A DNA stretch of 64,000 nucleotides, from positions 1-64,000 of the forward strand of contig NZ_JACJSD010000002.1 in assembly GCF_014697615.1 (NCBI RefSeq), read 5' to 3'. This document shows, one piece after another, positions 9,296 through 17,463 of this stretch. Numbering within the stretch: position 1 is the stretch's first letter; each line of letters opens with the position of its first letter. A program made the translations under genes and the position numbers. Below the pieces are notes generated by a model that ran no database searches, had not been told where the DNA came from, and saw only the letters and a list, made by a program, of their open reading frames with translations. The DNA comes from Nostoc sp. FACHB-280 (GTDB lineage Bacteria; Cyanobacteriota; Cyanobacteriia; Cyanobacteriales; Nostocaceae).

Positions 9296-9425
9296 AAGAG
9301 AATGGGGAGTGTGGGGGGAAAGATTTCTTCACTATCCTCCCACACCTCCCACACCCCTTCCTTTCTCTCTTGGTTACACCCATCTCAATATTTTCTCCCC
9401 ACTCCCTTTCCCAAATCCTCAATAC
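9296..9425. repeat. Pyrimidine/purine-rich low-complexity intergenic tract
   Basis: The stretch alternates short CT-rich and GA-rich words (CCTCCCACACC, ACTCCCTTTCCC). It resembles the short tandemly repeated sequences common between genes in heterocystous cyanobacteria. It lies between the divergent holA and DUF1868 genes. Confidence 0.45.
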
Positions 9426-9500
9426 TTTTTAAGTCAACTTAGTCACAACTGGATAATTTTCCCTAAAATCTATCAAGTAAGAATGTGAGGCTATTGAAGA

Positions 9501-10289
9501 TTGGACGACAACTACCAAACTTACCTAAACCGGGTAGCAAGAATGATGCTACCAGAATCATACAAAACCCAAGTTCAGCATATCCAGGAGTCTTCTAAAT
9601 TCCAACCTGCTTCTGGAACAAGACAAGCAGCACCTTTTCCTGGTTATACATTAATTACCCCAACGTTGGAGGAAGCGGCAGAGAACTCTGCTTTTTATGC
9701 AACCTTAACAACTTATCAACAGCAACTTTTACAGTTACCTGTCAACCAGGATTTGATTGTCCCTGTACCACCTGCCAGCTTTCATTTAACCTTGGCAGAT
9801 TTGATTTGGGATCATGCTTATCTTGATGCTTGTGAAAAAAATCCCAAGTTTGAGGAAGAATTACACCATTACTGTGAAGAAATTTTTCAACAATATCAAC
9901 AAACCATAACACCAGGAAGTAAGCCAATTTATTGGCAAATTTTGGGATTAGTTCTGATGCCAAGAGCATTGGCTGTTTGTTTAGTCCCCAAAGATGAAAG
10001 TTCTTATGAACAAATTATTCAATTTCGCCGCACAATTTATCAAAATCCCAAGTTGATTGCATTGGGGATTGAGCAACATTATCACCTCACAGCACATATT
10101 ACATTGGGCTATTTTGGTGATATTTCGCCAGATTTAGACCGCAATAAATTCAGTGATTTACTTGCACAATTAAATCAACAGTGGCTAGAGAATTCGCCAG
10201 AGTTACTGGTTAACCGAGTTGAATTGCGGAAGTTTGATGATATGACACGTTATTATCGTGAACCAGACTGGCCGAGTTTAAATTTTTAA
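9501..10289 (+). CDS. DUF1868 protein of the 2H phosphoesterase-like fold
   Basis: A 262-aa cytoplasmic protein. The two 2H-type motifs are visible as FHLTLADLIW (about residue 94) and HLTAHITLGYFGD (about residue 199). This places it near the 2'-5' RNA ligase / cyclic phosphodiesterase superfamily; DUF1868 itself has no proven function. The reading frame starts with TTG at 9501. The next in-frame ATG is at 9540 (Met14 in RVARMMLPES), and the residues before it look conserved, so I prefer the TTG start with moderate certainty. It stands alone and is followed by a structured palindromic element at 10343-10450. Confidence 0.82.
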   Translation: MDDNYQTYLNRVARMMLPESYKTQVQHIQESSKFQPASGTRQAAPFPGYTLITPTLEEAAENSAFYATLTTYQQQLLQLPVNQDLIVPVPPASFHLTLADLIWDHAYLDACEKNPKFEEELHHYCEEIFQQYQQTITPGSKPIYWQILGLVLMPRALAVCLVPKDESSYEQIIQFRRTIYQNPKLIALGIEQHYHLTAHITLGYFGDISPDLDRNKFSDLLAQLNQQWLENSPELLVNRVELRKFDDMTRYYREPDWPSLNF

Positions 10290-10342
10290 ATCAGTTATCA
10301 GTTTTTTATTGATGACTGTTCACTGTTAAATTTGTATCTCTT

Positions 10343-10450
10343 AGACTGGAGTTTAAGGCTACACAAACAGCGACTTACTAGCGGCTTAGTGGGTTTTGCC
10401 TGTGTAGCCAAGCCAGTATTTTTTTAGCAACTGGCTTGTGACTTCAGTCT
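10343..10450. repeat. Three-way-junction palindromic element, 108 bp
   Basis: The outer arms AGACTGGAGT (10343-10352) and ACTTCAGTCT (10441-10450) pair with one G-T wobble. Inside are two hairpins: GGCTACACA (10357-10365) with TGTGTAGCC (10401-10409), and AAGCCAGT (10410-10417) with ACTGGCTT (10430-10437). The three stems form a cloverleaf-like fold. It could be a mobile palindrome family or a structured RNA at the 3' end of the DUF1868 transcript. Confidence 0.6.
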
Positions 10451-10495
10451 TCCAATGCAATATCTGAGTTTATCCAACTCTTGACTTATTAGGAT

Positions 10496-10891
10496 TCAAC
10501 GCTCAGATGATTCTTCTCCGAAAAAGATATCATTGACACTGATTACCCAAGGAGTACCTTGGTTAACTGGAGAACTAATACTAATTTTGGCTTGGTTAGC
10601 AAATTGCTTTAACTTTTCGGCTAAATGCGGCACAGTCATCATAATGTTCTGATAACTTTCTATATCATGGCAAACCATAATTAATATGAGAATACCGCTA
10701 TTGATTTTGAAATACCAATGACAACTAGATAATAAAAGACGGACGGTGCGATCGCAAACTGCAAAAAACCTTTGTTTGACTGTCTCTTCTAACTGACTAA
10801 GTAATACTTCACTAATTAGTGTTGTTTTATGAGAAGGTAAATCATCGGGAGAGAGATATGGTTGATTCATAGAAATTTTCCCTAATTTCAA
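10496..10891 (-). CDS. Hypothetical cyanobacterial protein, about 124-131 aa
   Basis: No recognised domain. The start is either the first Met or, more likely, the ATG at 10870 (MNQPYLSPDDLPSHKT). The protein is helical, with a Cys-containing centre (FFAVCDRTVRLLLSSCHWYFKI) and a hydrophobic beta segment (GILILIMVCHD). It ends in a short acidic tail. It is preceded by a long AT-rich upstream region and has no operon partner. The compact single-domain length and lack of signal peptide suggest a small cytoplasmic protein; function unknown. Confidence 0.6.
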   Translation of the reverse strand: MKLGKISMNQPYLSPDDLPSHKTTLISEVLLSQLEETVKQRFFAVCDRTVRLLLSSCHWYFKINSGILILIMVCHDIESYQNIMMTVPHLAEKLKQFANQAKISISSPVNQGTPWVISVNDIFFGEESSER

Positions 10892-11474
10892 AGGGTTAAT
10901 TACTGATATAAACTGAATAATTTTCCTATACTTGCTTGACTGAAGAGATTCCCTTTATTCAGATATATCAGCTTGTAAAACAGGCTAATCAGATATCCAT
11001 TCACTCCTGGTACAACTTTTATATAATCTCAATCGCCTGTGTTTGGAGTTTCATCATCTTTCTTTAGCAATTGCTCTACAAAAATATATATTTCGTGTTT
11101 TTTCTTCAAACAACAATAAATCGCAGATAACTTCTCTGCCCTTACTCTAGAGCATACATTAACAATATAGCAGTTATAAATAATTTGTGAAAAAATAGCT
11201 CCCCAACTTTTGAATAAATCAGGAATTTAAGCTGATTATTGTTACGTTTCGCAACAATTAAGTGGATATTTATTTCCTATTCCATCTTTTGTATTTCTGC
11301 GAGTTATTCAGGAAGCTAATTTAAATGATGAACACCAATATAATTACTTATTGATATATGAATAATAGAGACAAGAGAAATGAGGAAGACAAGGTAGACA
11401 GAGTAGACAAGGGAGAGAGGGGTTTGTAATTTATCCAAATAAATCTGTTATCTATTCCCTCTATTGACAATCTG
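10892..11474. other. 583-bp intergenic region with a short-repeat tract
   Basis: AT-rich, without a credible ORF in any frame that I followed. Near 11368-11420 it holds a purine-rich short tandem tract made of variants of GACAAGG/GGTAGACA, the same vocabulary seen near 15495, 17940, 25215 and 28190. Nothing else stands out. Confidence 0.45.
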
Positions 11475-11867
11475 TTAATTAATCAATTTGTGAATATTTT
11501 CTTCCCAATTCATCCCATCAAAAGGCACAATTTCAAAATTGGAGATGACATTACCATCTAAACAGCGGACATTAACATCAATACAATCAGGATGGCTACG
11601 GGGAATATAAAAAGAATGTATCCCACAATTTTTACAAAATTTATGTTGAGCAACGCCTGTATTAAATTTGTAAGTTGTTAACTCAGTTTCACCTTGTAAT
11701 AACGTAAATTGTTCCTTGGGGACTATTAAATGTAAAAAGCCCTTTTTTCGGCAAATCGAACAGTTACAATCATCAACTTTGTGGCTATTGACAACTACTC
11801 GGAAACGTACCGCGCCACAATGACAACCACCCTCGTATGTCATTGGTTTTAAAATATTTTCTGTCAT
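11475..11867 (-). CDS. GFA-family (glutathione-dependent formaldehyde-activating-like) zinc protein
   Basis: A 130-aa cytoplasmic protein with the GFA/CENP-V cysteine set: GGCHCGAVRF (about residues 14-23), DCNCSICRKKG (about 33-43) and FCKNCGIHSFY (about 78-88). These bind two structural zincs in family members. The family is named for glutathione-dependent formaldehyde activation, but most members have no proven substrate. The ATG lies 6 bp beyond the stop of the upstream coiled-coil gene, so the two are probably co-transcribed. Length is typical. Confidence 0.9.
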   Translation of the reverse strand: MTENILKPMTYEGGCHCGAVRFRVVVNSHKVDDCNCSICRKKGFLHLIVPKEQFTLLQGETELTTYKFNTGVAQHKFCKNCGIHSFYIPRSHPDCIDVNVRCLDGNVISNFEIVPFDGMNWEENIHKLIN

Positions 11868-11872
11868 CTTAA

Positions 11873-12220
11873 TTAACGAGATTCTAACTTACTAATGCGT
11901 TGTTCTAGAGTATTCACTTGTTGTTTTAATTCAACCACTAAAGTTGCTAAACGGTCAAACATTTTATCCCGTTGTGCTTGTGATAAATTCCGTCCAGTTG
12001 ACTGTGGTACGGTGATTCTTGTGCGCGAGTTAGGAGACTGGCGAGTGTTTCCGAGTTGAGATTCTATTTGGCTTAACCGTGATTCCAGACGATTGAAATC
12101 AGCCTGTAAATTATTCAAGCGAGATTCGATTTGCTGTGATGATGCAGTGTTAGAGAATAACCCAGCCCAGAGGATAATGGCTAAAGCCACTGCAATTCCT
12201 AATGTTTGAATGCTTTTCAT
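11873..12220 (-). CDS. Membrane-anchored or secreted coiled-coil protein, 115 aa
   Basis: I take the ATG at 12220 (MKSIQTLGIAVALAIILWAG) because it opens a clean hydrophobic anchor or signal sequence. The longer frame to 12301 only adds residues encoded by a dispersed repeat. After the anchor come two heptad-rich coiled coils (QIESRLNNLQADFNRLESRL and LATLVVELKQQVNTLEQRI) separated by a Ser/Thr/Arg linker with TVPQSTGRNLSQAQRDKMFD. It probably oligomerises at the cytoplasmic membrane. The GFA gene follows 5 bp after the stop. Function unknown. Confidence 0.7.
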   Translation of the reverse strand: MKSIQTLGIAVALAIILWAGLFSNTASSQQIESRLNNLQADFNRLESRLSQIESQLGNTRQSPNSRTRITVPQSTGRNLSQAQRDKMFDRLATLVVELKQQVNTLEQRISKLESR

Positions 12221-12351
12221 TGTCCGAACCGCAAAGAACGCTAAGGGCGCGAAGGAAGAAGATATAGCAAAGTTGAACAAGGTTGGGAGGTGCGATCGCA
12301 CCTCCCAAAAAAGTATGCTGATATATATTGATCAATCTATAGAGTATTGAT

Positions 12352-13836
12352 TTATTTATCAGGTTGCAAACCAGAAAATAGTGTCTCCCAATTGCGAGAG
12401 TTCACTTTATTTTCTGTTGCTTTGATTTCAAAAGTGACATTATGCACTTGACTTTGTTCTAACGCTTGTACGCAAAGTTCTGCCACATCCTCGCGGCTGA
12501 TTTTGCCCCGAATGTTATCACCTTGTTCTAAAATTAACTCCTGTCCGCCACTTTCTTCAGTTAAGGCACAAGGTCTAATAATTGTGTAAGGAATACCACT
12601 AGCTCTTAAGCTATCCTCGCCTTTTAATTTCCAGGTTAAAATCCCACCCAACTGGTCATTTAATCTGACTGCGGGAGGTTCTTCATCTAAATTAATTCCT
12701 GCTCTTCCGGGACGGGTGACACCTGCGGAACTAACCAGCACAAATTTTGGTAAAGTTTTCTCTCCGTAGGCTTTAATAGATTCCACCTGCAAACAAAAAC
12801 CACCAGGGGTAAATTTAGGATTTAACGCCCCATCATATTCAAATTTGCTCAACATCAGTTGAAATGAGCTAATTCTACTAGTATTTAATGGTGGAGCATC
12901 TTTAACAGTTTTGGCGCGAAATACAGGTGTTAATTCGGCAAAAGGAATGCGGATATTTATCCAAGTATTAGCTACGGTATCAAAAGAATAGCTATAGCCT
13001 GAACCATCCCAAGTTGCATCAGGGCGGAGAAAGAGTTTATAACGTTGTCCATCACCTTTAACTCGTAGTTCTACACCTGTGTAACCAGATAAATTAAATG
13101 GTGGGTCAAAGTTTTTGGTTCTCACAGATGCAAAGCCACCTGAGTTGGCGGTGGAAACATTACCAGCAAACACAGCAGTATTTTCTGTTAATTGAATATT
13201 ACTAGAACTGACACCACCCATCACCACATCATCTAACGCACCCCAAATATTTTTTAATTCAGCAGAGGGATGAGTAAAATCAAAAATCAGTTTTTCATTT
13301 GCGGCGGGGAGATATTTGGCGGCGGCTGCGACTAAGTTTTTGACACCTTGATATTCGACATTTTCGGGAGTGTCGCCAACAATTTCCGGCTGGTAAAATT
13401 TCACACCTTGATAATATTTGTCTCGATTGCTGGTGTCGCCTTCCACTGGTTGGACACGCACTGCTGTACAACAAATCACGGCTTGAATATTCGCCATGAC
13501 TAATGCGGTTAAAGTTTCAGGTTTGGTGATGTCTGCAACTACTAAGTCAACATCGTTACCCAAAATTGACCGTGCTTTGTCAATATCACGTACCAAACCT
13601 CGCACTTGATAACCTTGTTCTCTTAGCCGCCTCACGACTCGCTTACCAAGTCCACCCGTTGCACCCGCTACTAGTATTACACCCACGCTTTTTTCTCCAT
13701 TAGGTCTATGTTGTGTTTCTTGGGAACGACCTTGGATAAGTTTTTGTATGCAGTTGAGAAAAGGAATAACCTCGAAGTAAGACAAGGTGTTGATAAACCT
13801 ACCTAAGTCCCATTGATAACGATTTTTGTCATTCAC
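12352..13836 (-). CDS. NmrA/SDR-type NAD(P)-binding protein with inserted CIA30 domain
   Basis: A 494-aa protein combining two folds. Residues about 50-150 are a Rossmann domain (VILVAGATGGLGKRVVRRLRE, glycine-rich dinucleotide site, then DVDLVVADITKP). Residues about 180-355 are a CIA30-like beta-sandwich (FDFTHPSAELKNIWGALDDVVMGG, then NLSGYTGVELRVKGDGQRYK). The rest returns to the atypical SDR fold (FVLVSSAGVTRPGR, GIPYTIIRPCALTEE). This insertion arrangement is known in cyanobacteria and plastids. CIA30 proteins assist complex I assembly in mitochondria; whether this one serves NDH-1 is only inference. It is preceded by a short promoter region and has no operon partner. Confidence 0.88.
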   Translation of the reverse strand: MNDKNRYQWDLGRFINTLSYFEVIPFLNCIQKLIQGRSQETQHRPNGEKSVGVILVAGATGGLGKRVVRRLREQGYQVRGLVRDIDKARSILGNDVDLVVADITKPETLTALVMANIQAVICCTAVRVQPVEGDTSNRDKYYQGVKFYQPEIVGDTPENVEYQGVKNLVAAAAKYLPAANEKLIFDFTHPSAELKNIWGALDDVVMGGVSSSNIQLTENTAVFAGNVSTANSGGFASVRTKNFDPPFNLSGYTGVELRVKGDGQRYKLFLRPDATWDGSGYSYSFDTVANTWINIRIPFAELTPVFRAKTVKDAPPLNTSRISSFQLMLSKFEYDGALNPKFTPGGFCLQVESIKAYGEKTLPKFVLVSSAGVTRPGRAGINLDEEPPAVRLNDQLGGILTWKLKGEDSLRASGIPYTIIRPCALTEESGGQELILEQGDNIRGKISREDVAELCVQALEQSQVHNVTFEIKATENKVNSRNWETLFSGLQPDK

Positions 13837-13938
13837 AATTGCGTCCTCATTAAAGTTTTTGAGCGACCAGAAGTGAATAATAGTTTACAAGTTAAATTAT
13901 AGGAATAACCCGTAAGGAAGTTTTACGAGCCAAAAATT

Positions 13939-14256
13939 TTAATACAACACACTGTTTAATCCACGGTTTTTTACTAAGTGCAGTAGCTTAAGAGATGCTC
14001 CACTAGGCTTTTTTTGTCCTATTTCCCATTTTTGAACTGTTGAAGGACTTATATTCAAAATACGTGCAAAAACAGCTTGGCTGACTTGAGATGATTCCCG
14101 TATTTCTTTAATTTGATTAGGTTCTAGTGGCTCAATAGGAGGTATACATAAGTGTTCAAAGTCGCGCAATGTAGTTTGATTCATTAGCCCAGCTTTGTGT
14201 AGGTCTTTTGCTGTCTCATGAACTGCTTCAAGAATTGCTGATTTTTTCTTCCGCAT
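13939..14256 (-). CDS. HTH antitoxin of a HigBA-like pair
   Basis: A 105-aa DNA-binding protein. Residues about 48-100 are an HTH_XRE-type domain (IKEIRESSQVSQAVFARILNI, then STVQKWEIGQKKPSGASLKLL), of the type found in HigA/COG2944 antitoxins. Its start overlaps the end of the upstream toxin gene by 29 bp in a different frame, giving toxin-first order as in higBA. It should neutralise the toxin by binding and repress the operon. The gene is followed by a non-coding gap before the CIA30 gene. Confidence 0.85.
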   Translation of the reverse strand: MRKKKSAILEAVHETAKDLHKAGLMNQTTLRDFEHLCIPPIEPLEPNQIKEIRESSQVSQAVFARILNISPSTVQKWEIGQKKPSGASLKLLHLVKNRGLNSVLY

Positions 14257-14623
14257 TACAAATCACCTCTATTAACGCATTACTATCTTTTGCCTGTTCA
14301 AGCTCTTCTAGTGTATAAACAAGTAATTGCTTAGATAACATTTTCAGAGCTTCTTCTTCATCTTTGTCAATGTTACTGCATTCGTTTTTTGAAAAGCCAA
14401 AAATAAAAAACCAACGATCTTCATTATTAGTAGCTACTAGTGTCCGAAATCCACCACGTTTACCTTTCCCTGGTTTTGCTATGCGTTTTTTAAACAACCC
14501 ACTTCCTAAATCAGCATCATAAAGCCCTGCGGCCATTTCGTTTGCAGCGTTACAGAGACTAAGATCATTTAAGCCTTCCTTCCGCGCCCAACGGTCAAAA
14601 GTACGGTTTTTGTAAATTTTCAT
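14228..14623 (-). CDS. RelE/HigB-type mRNA interferase toxin
   Basis: A 131-aa toxin. I choose the ATG at 14623 (MKIYKNRTFDRWARKEGL) because the upstream part of the frame is unlike the family. The fold is indicated by ALNDLSLCNAANEMAAGLYDADLG-like helices, then FKKRIAKPGKGKRGGFRTLVA and DRWFFIFGFSKNECSNID, the Lys/Arg-rich strands of RelE-like ribosome-dependent RNases. The C-terminus is longer than in minimal RelE. It is the first gene of the pair with the HTH antitoxin. The pair is flanked upstream by a 91-bp inverted-repeat element. Confidence 0.83.
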   Translation of the reverse strand: MKIYKNRTFDRWARKEGLNDLSLCNAANEMAAGLYDADLGSGLFKKRIAKPGKGKRGGFRTLVATNNEDRWFFIFGFSKNECSNIDKDEEEALKMLSKQLLVYTLEELEQAKDSNALIEVICNAEEKISNS

Positions 14624-14710
14624 TTGATAGTCTCTTTGGTTAAAGTATAGCACTAGGTACTATATTTTAGGATGGATATCGTGTAGGCACATCTATGGAA
14701 TAATGGTTTC

Positions 14711-14801
14711 AGGACTTACGCAAAATCATGAAAAAACGAACCGCAAAGGGCGCAAAGGACACGAAGTTAAGAAGATTTGAGAGGGTTCTTGCGTAAGTCC
14801 T
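14711..14801. repeat. 91-bp MITE-like element with 13-bp perfect inverted ends
   Basis: The ends AGGACTTACGCAA (14711-14723) and TTGCGTAAGTCCT (14789-14801) are perfect inverted repeats. The core contains a rearranged CGCAAAGGGCGCAAAGGAC word of a kind that recurs near 12232, 20590 and 24085. No transposase is encoded. The rest of 14654-14969 shows a HIP1 site near 14910 and no ORF. Confidence 0.6.
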
Positions 14802-14969
14802 AGGTTTCTTCAATCTTGCTAATCACTGATAGGATTTTGGCGATGTCTGTAGCTAATTCCGATTTGGTCTTCAAGATGAGGAAGTAGGTACAATAAATTG
14901 GTGTTTTGGCGATCGCTCAAAACGCTAAAATACTTACCTAAATGTTGTTAATAATACAAAAAATTACTT

Positions 14970-15467
14970 ATGAGCCAACTAGAAAACGCTCAAGCTGAAT
15001 ACGCTAGTTTTCTGCAAGAGTTTCAAAGTGTCATTATTAGCACTATCAGTCCAGAGGGCATACCTAATAGTAGCTATGCACCTTTTGTCAGTGATGCAGC
15101 CAAAAATATTTATATTTATATCAGCGACTTGGCAGCCCACACCCAAAATATTTATGCTAATCCCCGTGTGAGTATTTTATTTATTGAAGATGAAACAAAA
15201 AGTAATAACATTTTTGCTCGTCGTCGTCTAACTTTTGATTGTACTGCGACGTTAATAGAACGAGATACAGAGAGTTGGAATAAAATTGTTGACCAACTGC
15301 AAGAACGTTTTGGTGAAATGATTGAAGTCTTAAAAAGCTTGGGGGACTTTCGCATTTTTCAACTTATTCCCAGTTCCGGCCGTTTTGTCCTCGGTTTTGG
15401 CAATGCTTATAAAATTAGCGGCGACAATTTAAATGAATTGACTCATATTACGAGGGATAATCGTTAG
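14970..15467 (+). CDS. HugZ/pyridoxamine-5'-phosphate-oxidase-fold protein
   Basis: A 165-aa cytoplasmic split-barrel protein. The N-terminal strand set (FQSVIISTISPEGIPNSSYAPF) is the usual opening of PNPOx-like folds. It is followed by VSILFIEDETKSNNIFARRRLTFDCTATLI and a C-terminal DFRIFQLIPSSGRFVLGFGNAYKI, as in HugZ-type haem-utilisation proteins. HugZ proteins degrade haem to release iron, but related members bind flavin or F420. The histidine of well-studied HugZ is not obvious here, so the substrate is uncertain. Monocistronic. Confidence 0.83.
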   Translation: MSQLENAQAEYASFLQEFQSVIISTISPEGIPNSSYAPFVSDAAKNIYIYISDLAAHTQNIYANPRVSILFIEDETKSNNIFARRRLTFDCTATLIERDTESWNKIVDQLQERFGEMIEVLKSLGDFRIFQLIPSSGRFVLGFGNAYKISGDNLNELTHITRDNR

Positions 15468-15490
15468 GTTTTTGATCATTTTGTTGGAAG

Positions 15491-15530
15491 ATGAGGGAGA
15501 CAAGGGGGACAAGGGAGACAAGGGAGATAG
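15491..15530. repeat. Short tandem repeat tract (GGGAGACAA type)
   Basis: A run of GGGAGACAA/GGGGGACAA units between the HugZ-like gene and the hydrolase gene. It is one of several short tandemly repeated tracts in the window. Confidence 0.6.
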
Positions 15531-15593
15531 ATGTTTGGAAATTATTTAGGACTATCTTGACTTCAGACTTCACACTTCACACTTCATACTTTT

Positions 15594-16478
15594 ATGCTTC
15601 AGTTTCAACCTCCTGGCTTTGGGCAGAAAGTGATTCATACTTCCTTGGGAGCGATGGTGTATTATACTCAGACATCTGCACCTTGGTTGAATGCTGATAG
15701 TGAAGATTTACCGCCACTATTATTTCTGCATAATTTTGGGGGTGGGGCTTCGGCTTATGAATGGGCGAAGGTGTACCCAGGATTCGCGGATAAATATCGC
15801 ATTTTAGCGCCTGATTTAATTGGTTGGGGCGATTCTGCACACCCGGTGCGGGATTATCAAATTAAGGATTATTTGACAACGCTGGCTGAATTTATTACTC
15901 AAACTTGTCGCCAACCTGTAAAAGTTATTGCATCATCACTGACGGCTGCTTTAACTATTCGTTTAGCTATTACTCAGCCGCAATTATTTCAATCATTATA
16001 TTTAGTTTGTCCTTCGGGGTTTGATGACTTTGGTCAAGGTGCTGGACGCAGGCTACCACTTTCTGTAATCAATACACCGCTGGTAGATAGTTTAATTTAT
16101 GGGTTGGGTGCAGAGAATGAATTGGCAGTGCGGAATTTTTTACAAAGTTTTTTGTTTGCTAAACCTGGACGTGTTTCACCCGAAATGGTTGCTGCTTATT
16201 TAACTTCAGCACAACAACCTAATGCGAGGTTTGCAGCTTTGGCATTTTTGCGAGGTGATTTATATTTTGACTTGAGTTTGTATCTGCAACAGTTAACTAT
16301 TCCAACTGTGTTTTTTTGGGGCGAGGAAGCACAATTTACTAGTATCAAATTAGGGCGGAGGTTGGCGAATTTAAATCCCAATGCTGTGGGAAAATTTTAT
16401 GCGATCGCCGATGCTGGAGTACTGCCTCATTTAGAATTACCAGAAGTCATGATTGGTTTATTACAGCAGCATTTGTAA
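15594..16478 (+). CDS. Alpha/beta-fold hydrolase
   Basis: A 294-aa cytoplasmic hydrolase. The oxyanion-hole region (PLLFLHNFGGGASAYEW), the following strand (YRILAPDLIGWGDS) and the lid and cap segments are typical of the epoxide-hydrolase/haloalkane-dehalogenase branch. At the nucleophile elbow the sequence reads VKVIASSLTAALTIRLA, so the usual G-x-S-x-G is replaced by A-S-S-L-T; Ser is still present. The late acidic residue region (IPTVFFWGEEAQF) and a histidine near the C-terminus (GVLPHLELPE) complete a plausible triad. Substrate unknown. The next gene starts close downstream. Confidence 0.86.
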   Translation: MLQFQPPGFGQKVIHTSLGAMVYYTQTSAPWLNADSEDLPPLLFLHNFGGGASAYEWAKVYPGFADKYRILAPDLIGWGDSAHPVRDYQIKDYLTTLAEFITQTCRQPVKVIASSLTAALTIRLAITQPQLFQSLYLVCPSGFDDFGQGAGRRLPLSVINTPLVDSLIYGLGAENELAVRNFLQSFLFAKPGRVSPEMVAAYLTSAQQPNARFAALAFLRGDLYFDLSLYLQQLTIPTVFFWGEEAQFTSIKLGRRLANLNPNAVGKFYAIADAGVLPHLELPEVMIGLLQQHL

Positions 16479-16615
16479 ATGGGTTGAGCAAATTTCCCGA
16501 CTTGAGTCAAGAGGCGTGTTTATCCACAACCCAACGAGAAATCACAAGAGTGATTTTCGTCCACGTTGATAATTACTACAATAAAATAGTTACACCCAAC
16601 CCTGGAGTTCCGGCA

Positions 16616-17200
16616 GTGGGCTTATTTGATGATTTTAGTCGGTTTTTAGAAAACCGTTTAGAAGAGTTCTTGCGTAATAATCCACATTTGGAGTTAGATG
16701 CGCTGTTAGACCAACTACGTCAGCAAGAAGAAGATACATTAAAGCTAATAGCAGATTTACAAGTCCAAGAAAAGCGATCGCAAGATGATATTCTTTCCAC
16801 CGCCCAAGAAATTCAGCGTTGGCACATTCGTGTACAAAAAGCCAAAGATGCGGGTAGGCAAGATTTAGCCGCCGCCGCCCAAGAACGAGAAGCCGCCCTA
16901 TTGCGGGAAGGAAACCAAAAATGGGGACACATGCAAGGGTTGAAAGAACGTCTGAATCAATCTCAAGAATTATTGCGAAAAATCCAAGTCAGAAGACAAG
17001 AAGTACAAGCAAAAGCCGCAGAAGCACAAAAAACACGCGCTCAAACTCAAGCCCAACAACAACAGCGTATAGACACTAACGGTTGGTGGAATTCTTCTAC
17101 AAGTAGTTCGAGAAGTTTCGATGACTTAGAAGAAAAGTTCCGCCGTTGGGAAACAGAAGACGAATTAGAAGAAATGAAGCGGAATTTAGGGAAGAAGTGA
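16616..17200 (+). CDS. TIGR04376-like coiled-coil protein (GTG start)
   Basis: A conserved cyanobacterial protein of about 194 aa. The open frame reaches back to 16484, but family members as I know them begin MGLFDDFSRFLE. The codon at 16616 is GTG followed by GLFDDFSRFLENRLEEF, so I place the start there. Residues 1-40 form the conserved head; about 40-160 are a long charged coiled coil (QQEEDTLKLIADLQVQEKR and similar), then a Gln/Ala-rich stretch. A WW-Ser-rich linker and a terminal DLEEKFRRWETEDELEEM motif follow. The architecture recalls PspA/ESCRT-III-like coiled coils without being one. Function unknown. Confidence 0.78.
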   Translation: MGLFDDFSRFLENRLEEFLRNNPHLELDALLDQLRQQEEDTLKLIADLQVQEKRSQDDILSTAQEIQRWHIRVQKAKDAGRQDLAAAAQEREAALLREGNQKWGHMQGLKERLNQSQELLRKIQVRRQEVQAKAAEAQKTRAQTQAQQQQRIDTNGWWNSSTSSSRSFDDLEEKFRRWETEDELEEMKRNLGKK

Positions 17201-17281
17201 AAATTTAAGAGGTGTAGGGGTGTATAGGCTGCGAAAATTTGGAGCCTCATATATGTCAACTTAATGTATTATTCGTGTTCT

Positions 17282-17400
17282 GCAAGGAACTTAAGTTCCT
17301 TGCTCATAGCAAAAGTCATCTGAAGATGACTAAATATATCCAATGTTTTTGAGTCTACTTGAGTAGACTTGAGCTATTAGCCTTGAACTTGAGTTCAAGG
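17282..17400. repeat. Cluster of four near-perfect hairpins
   Basis: In 120 bp there are four palindromes: a 22-bp perfect one at 17282-17303 (GCAAGGAACTT / AAGTTCCTTGC), AGTCATCT..AGATGACT at 17314-17331, AGTCTACT..AGTAGACT at 17352-17369, and CCTTGAACT..AGTTCAAGG at 17381-17400. Three of the four have a TTGA- or GA-type centre. It lies between two plus-strand genes and precedes the DUF4332 gene. Confidence 0.7.
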
Positions 17401-17463
17401 CGGGAATGGCTTGTATGTATACCGTAGACTTCCTAATTCCAAACCCATACTTTATCGTCAAAA

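Noticed and set aside
16484-16615. N-terminal extension of the TIGR04376-like protein
   Set aside because: Family members begin at the GLFDDF sequence, which follows a GTG codon at 16616.
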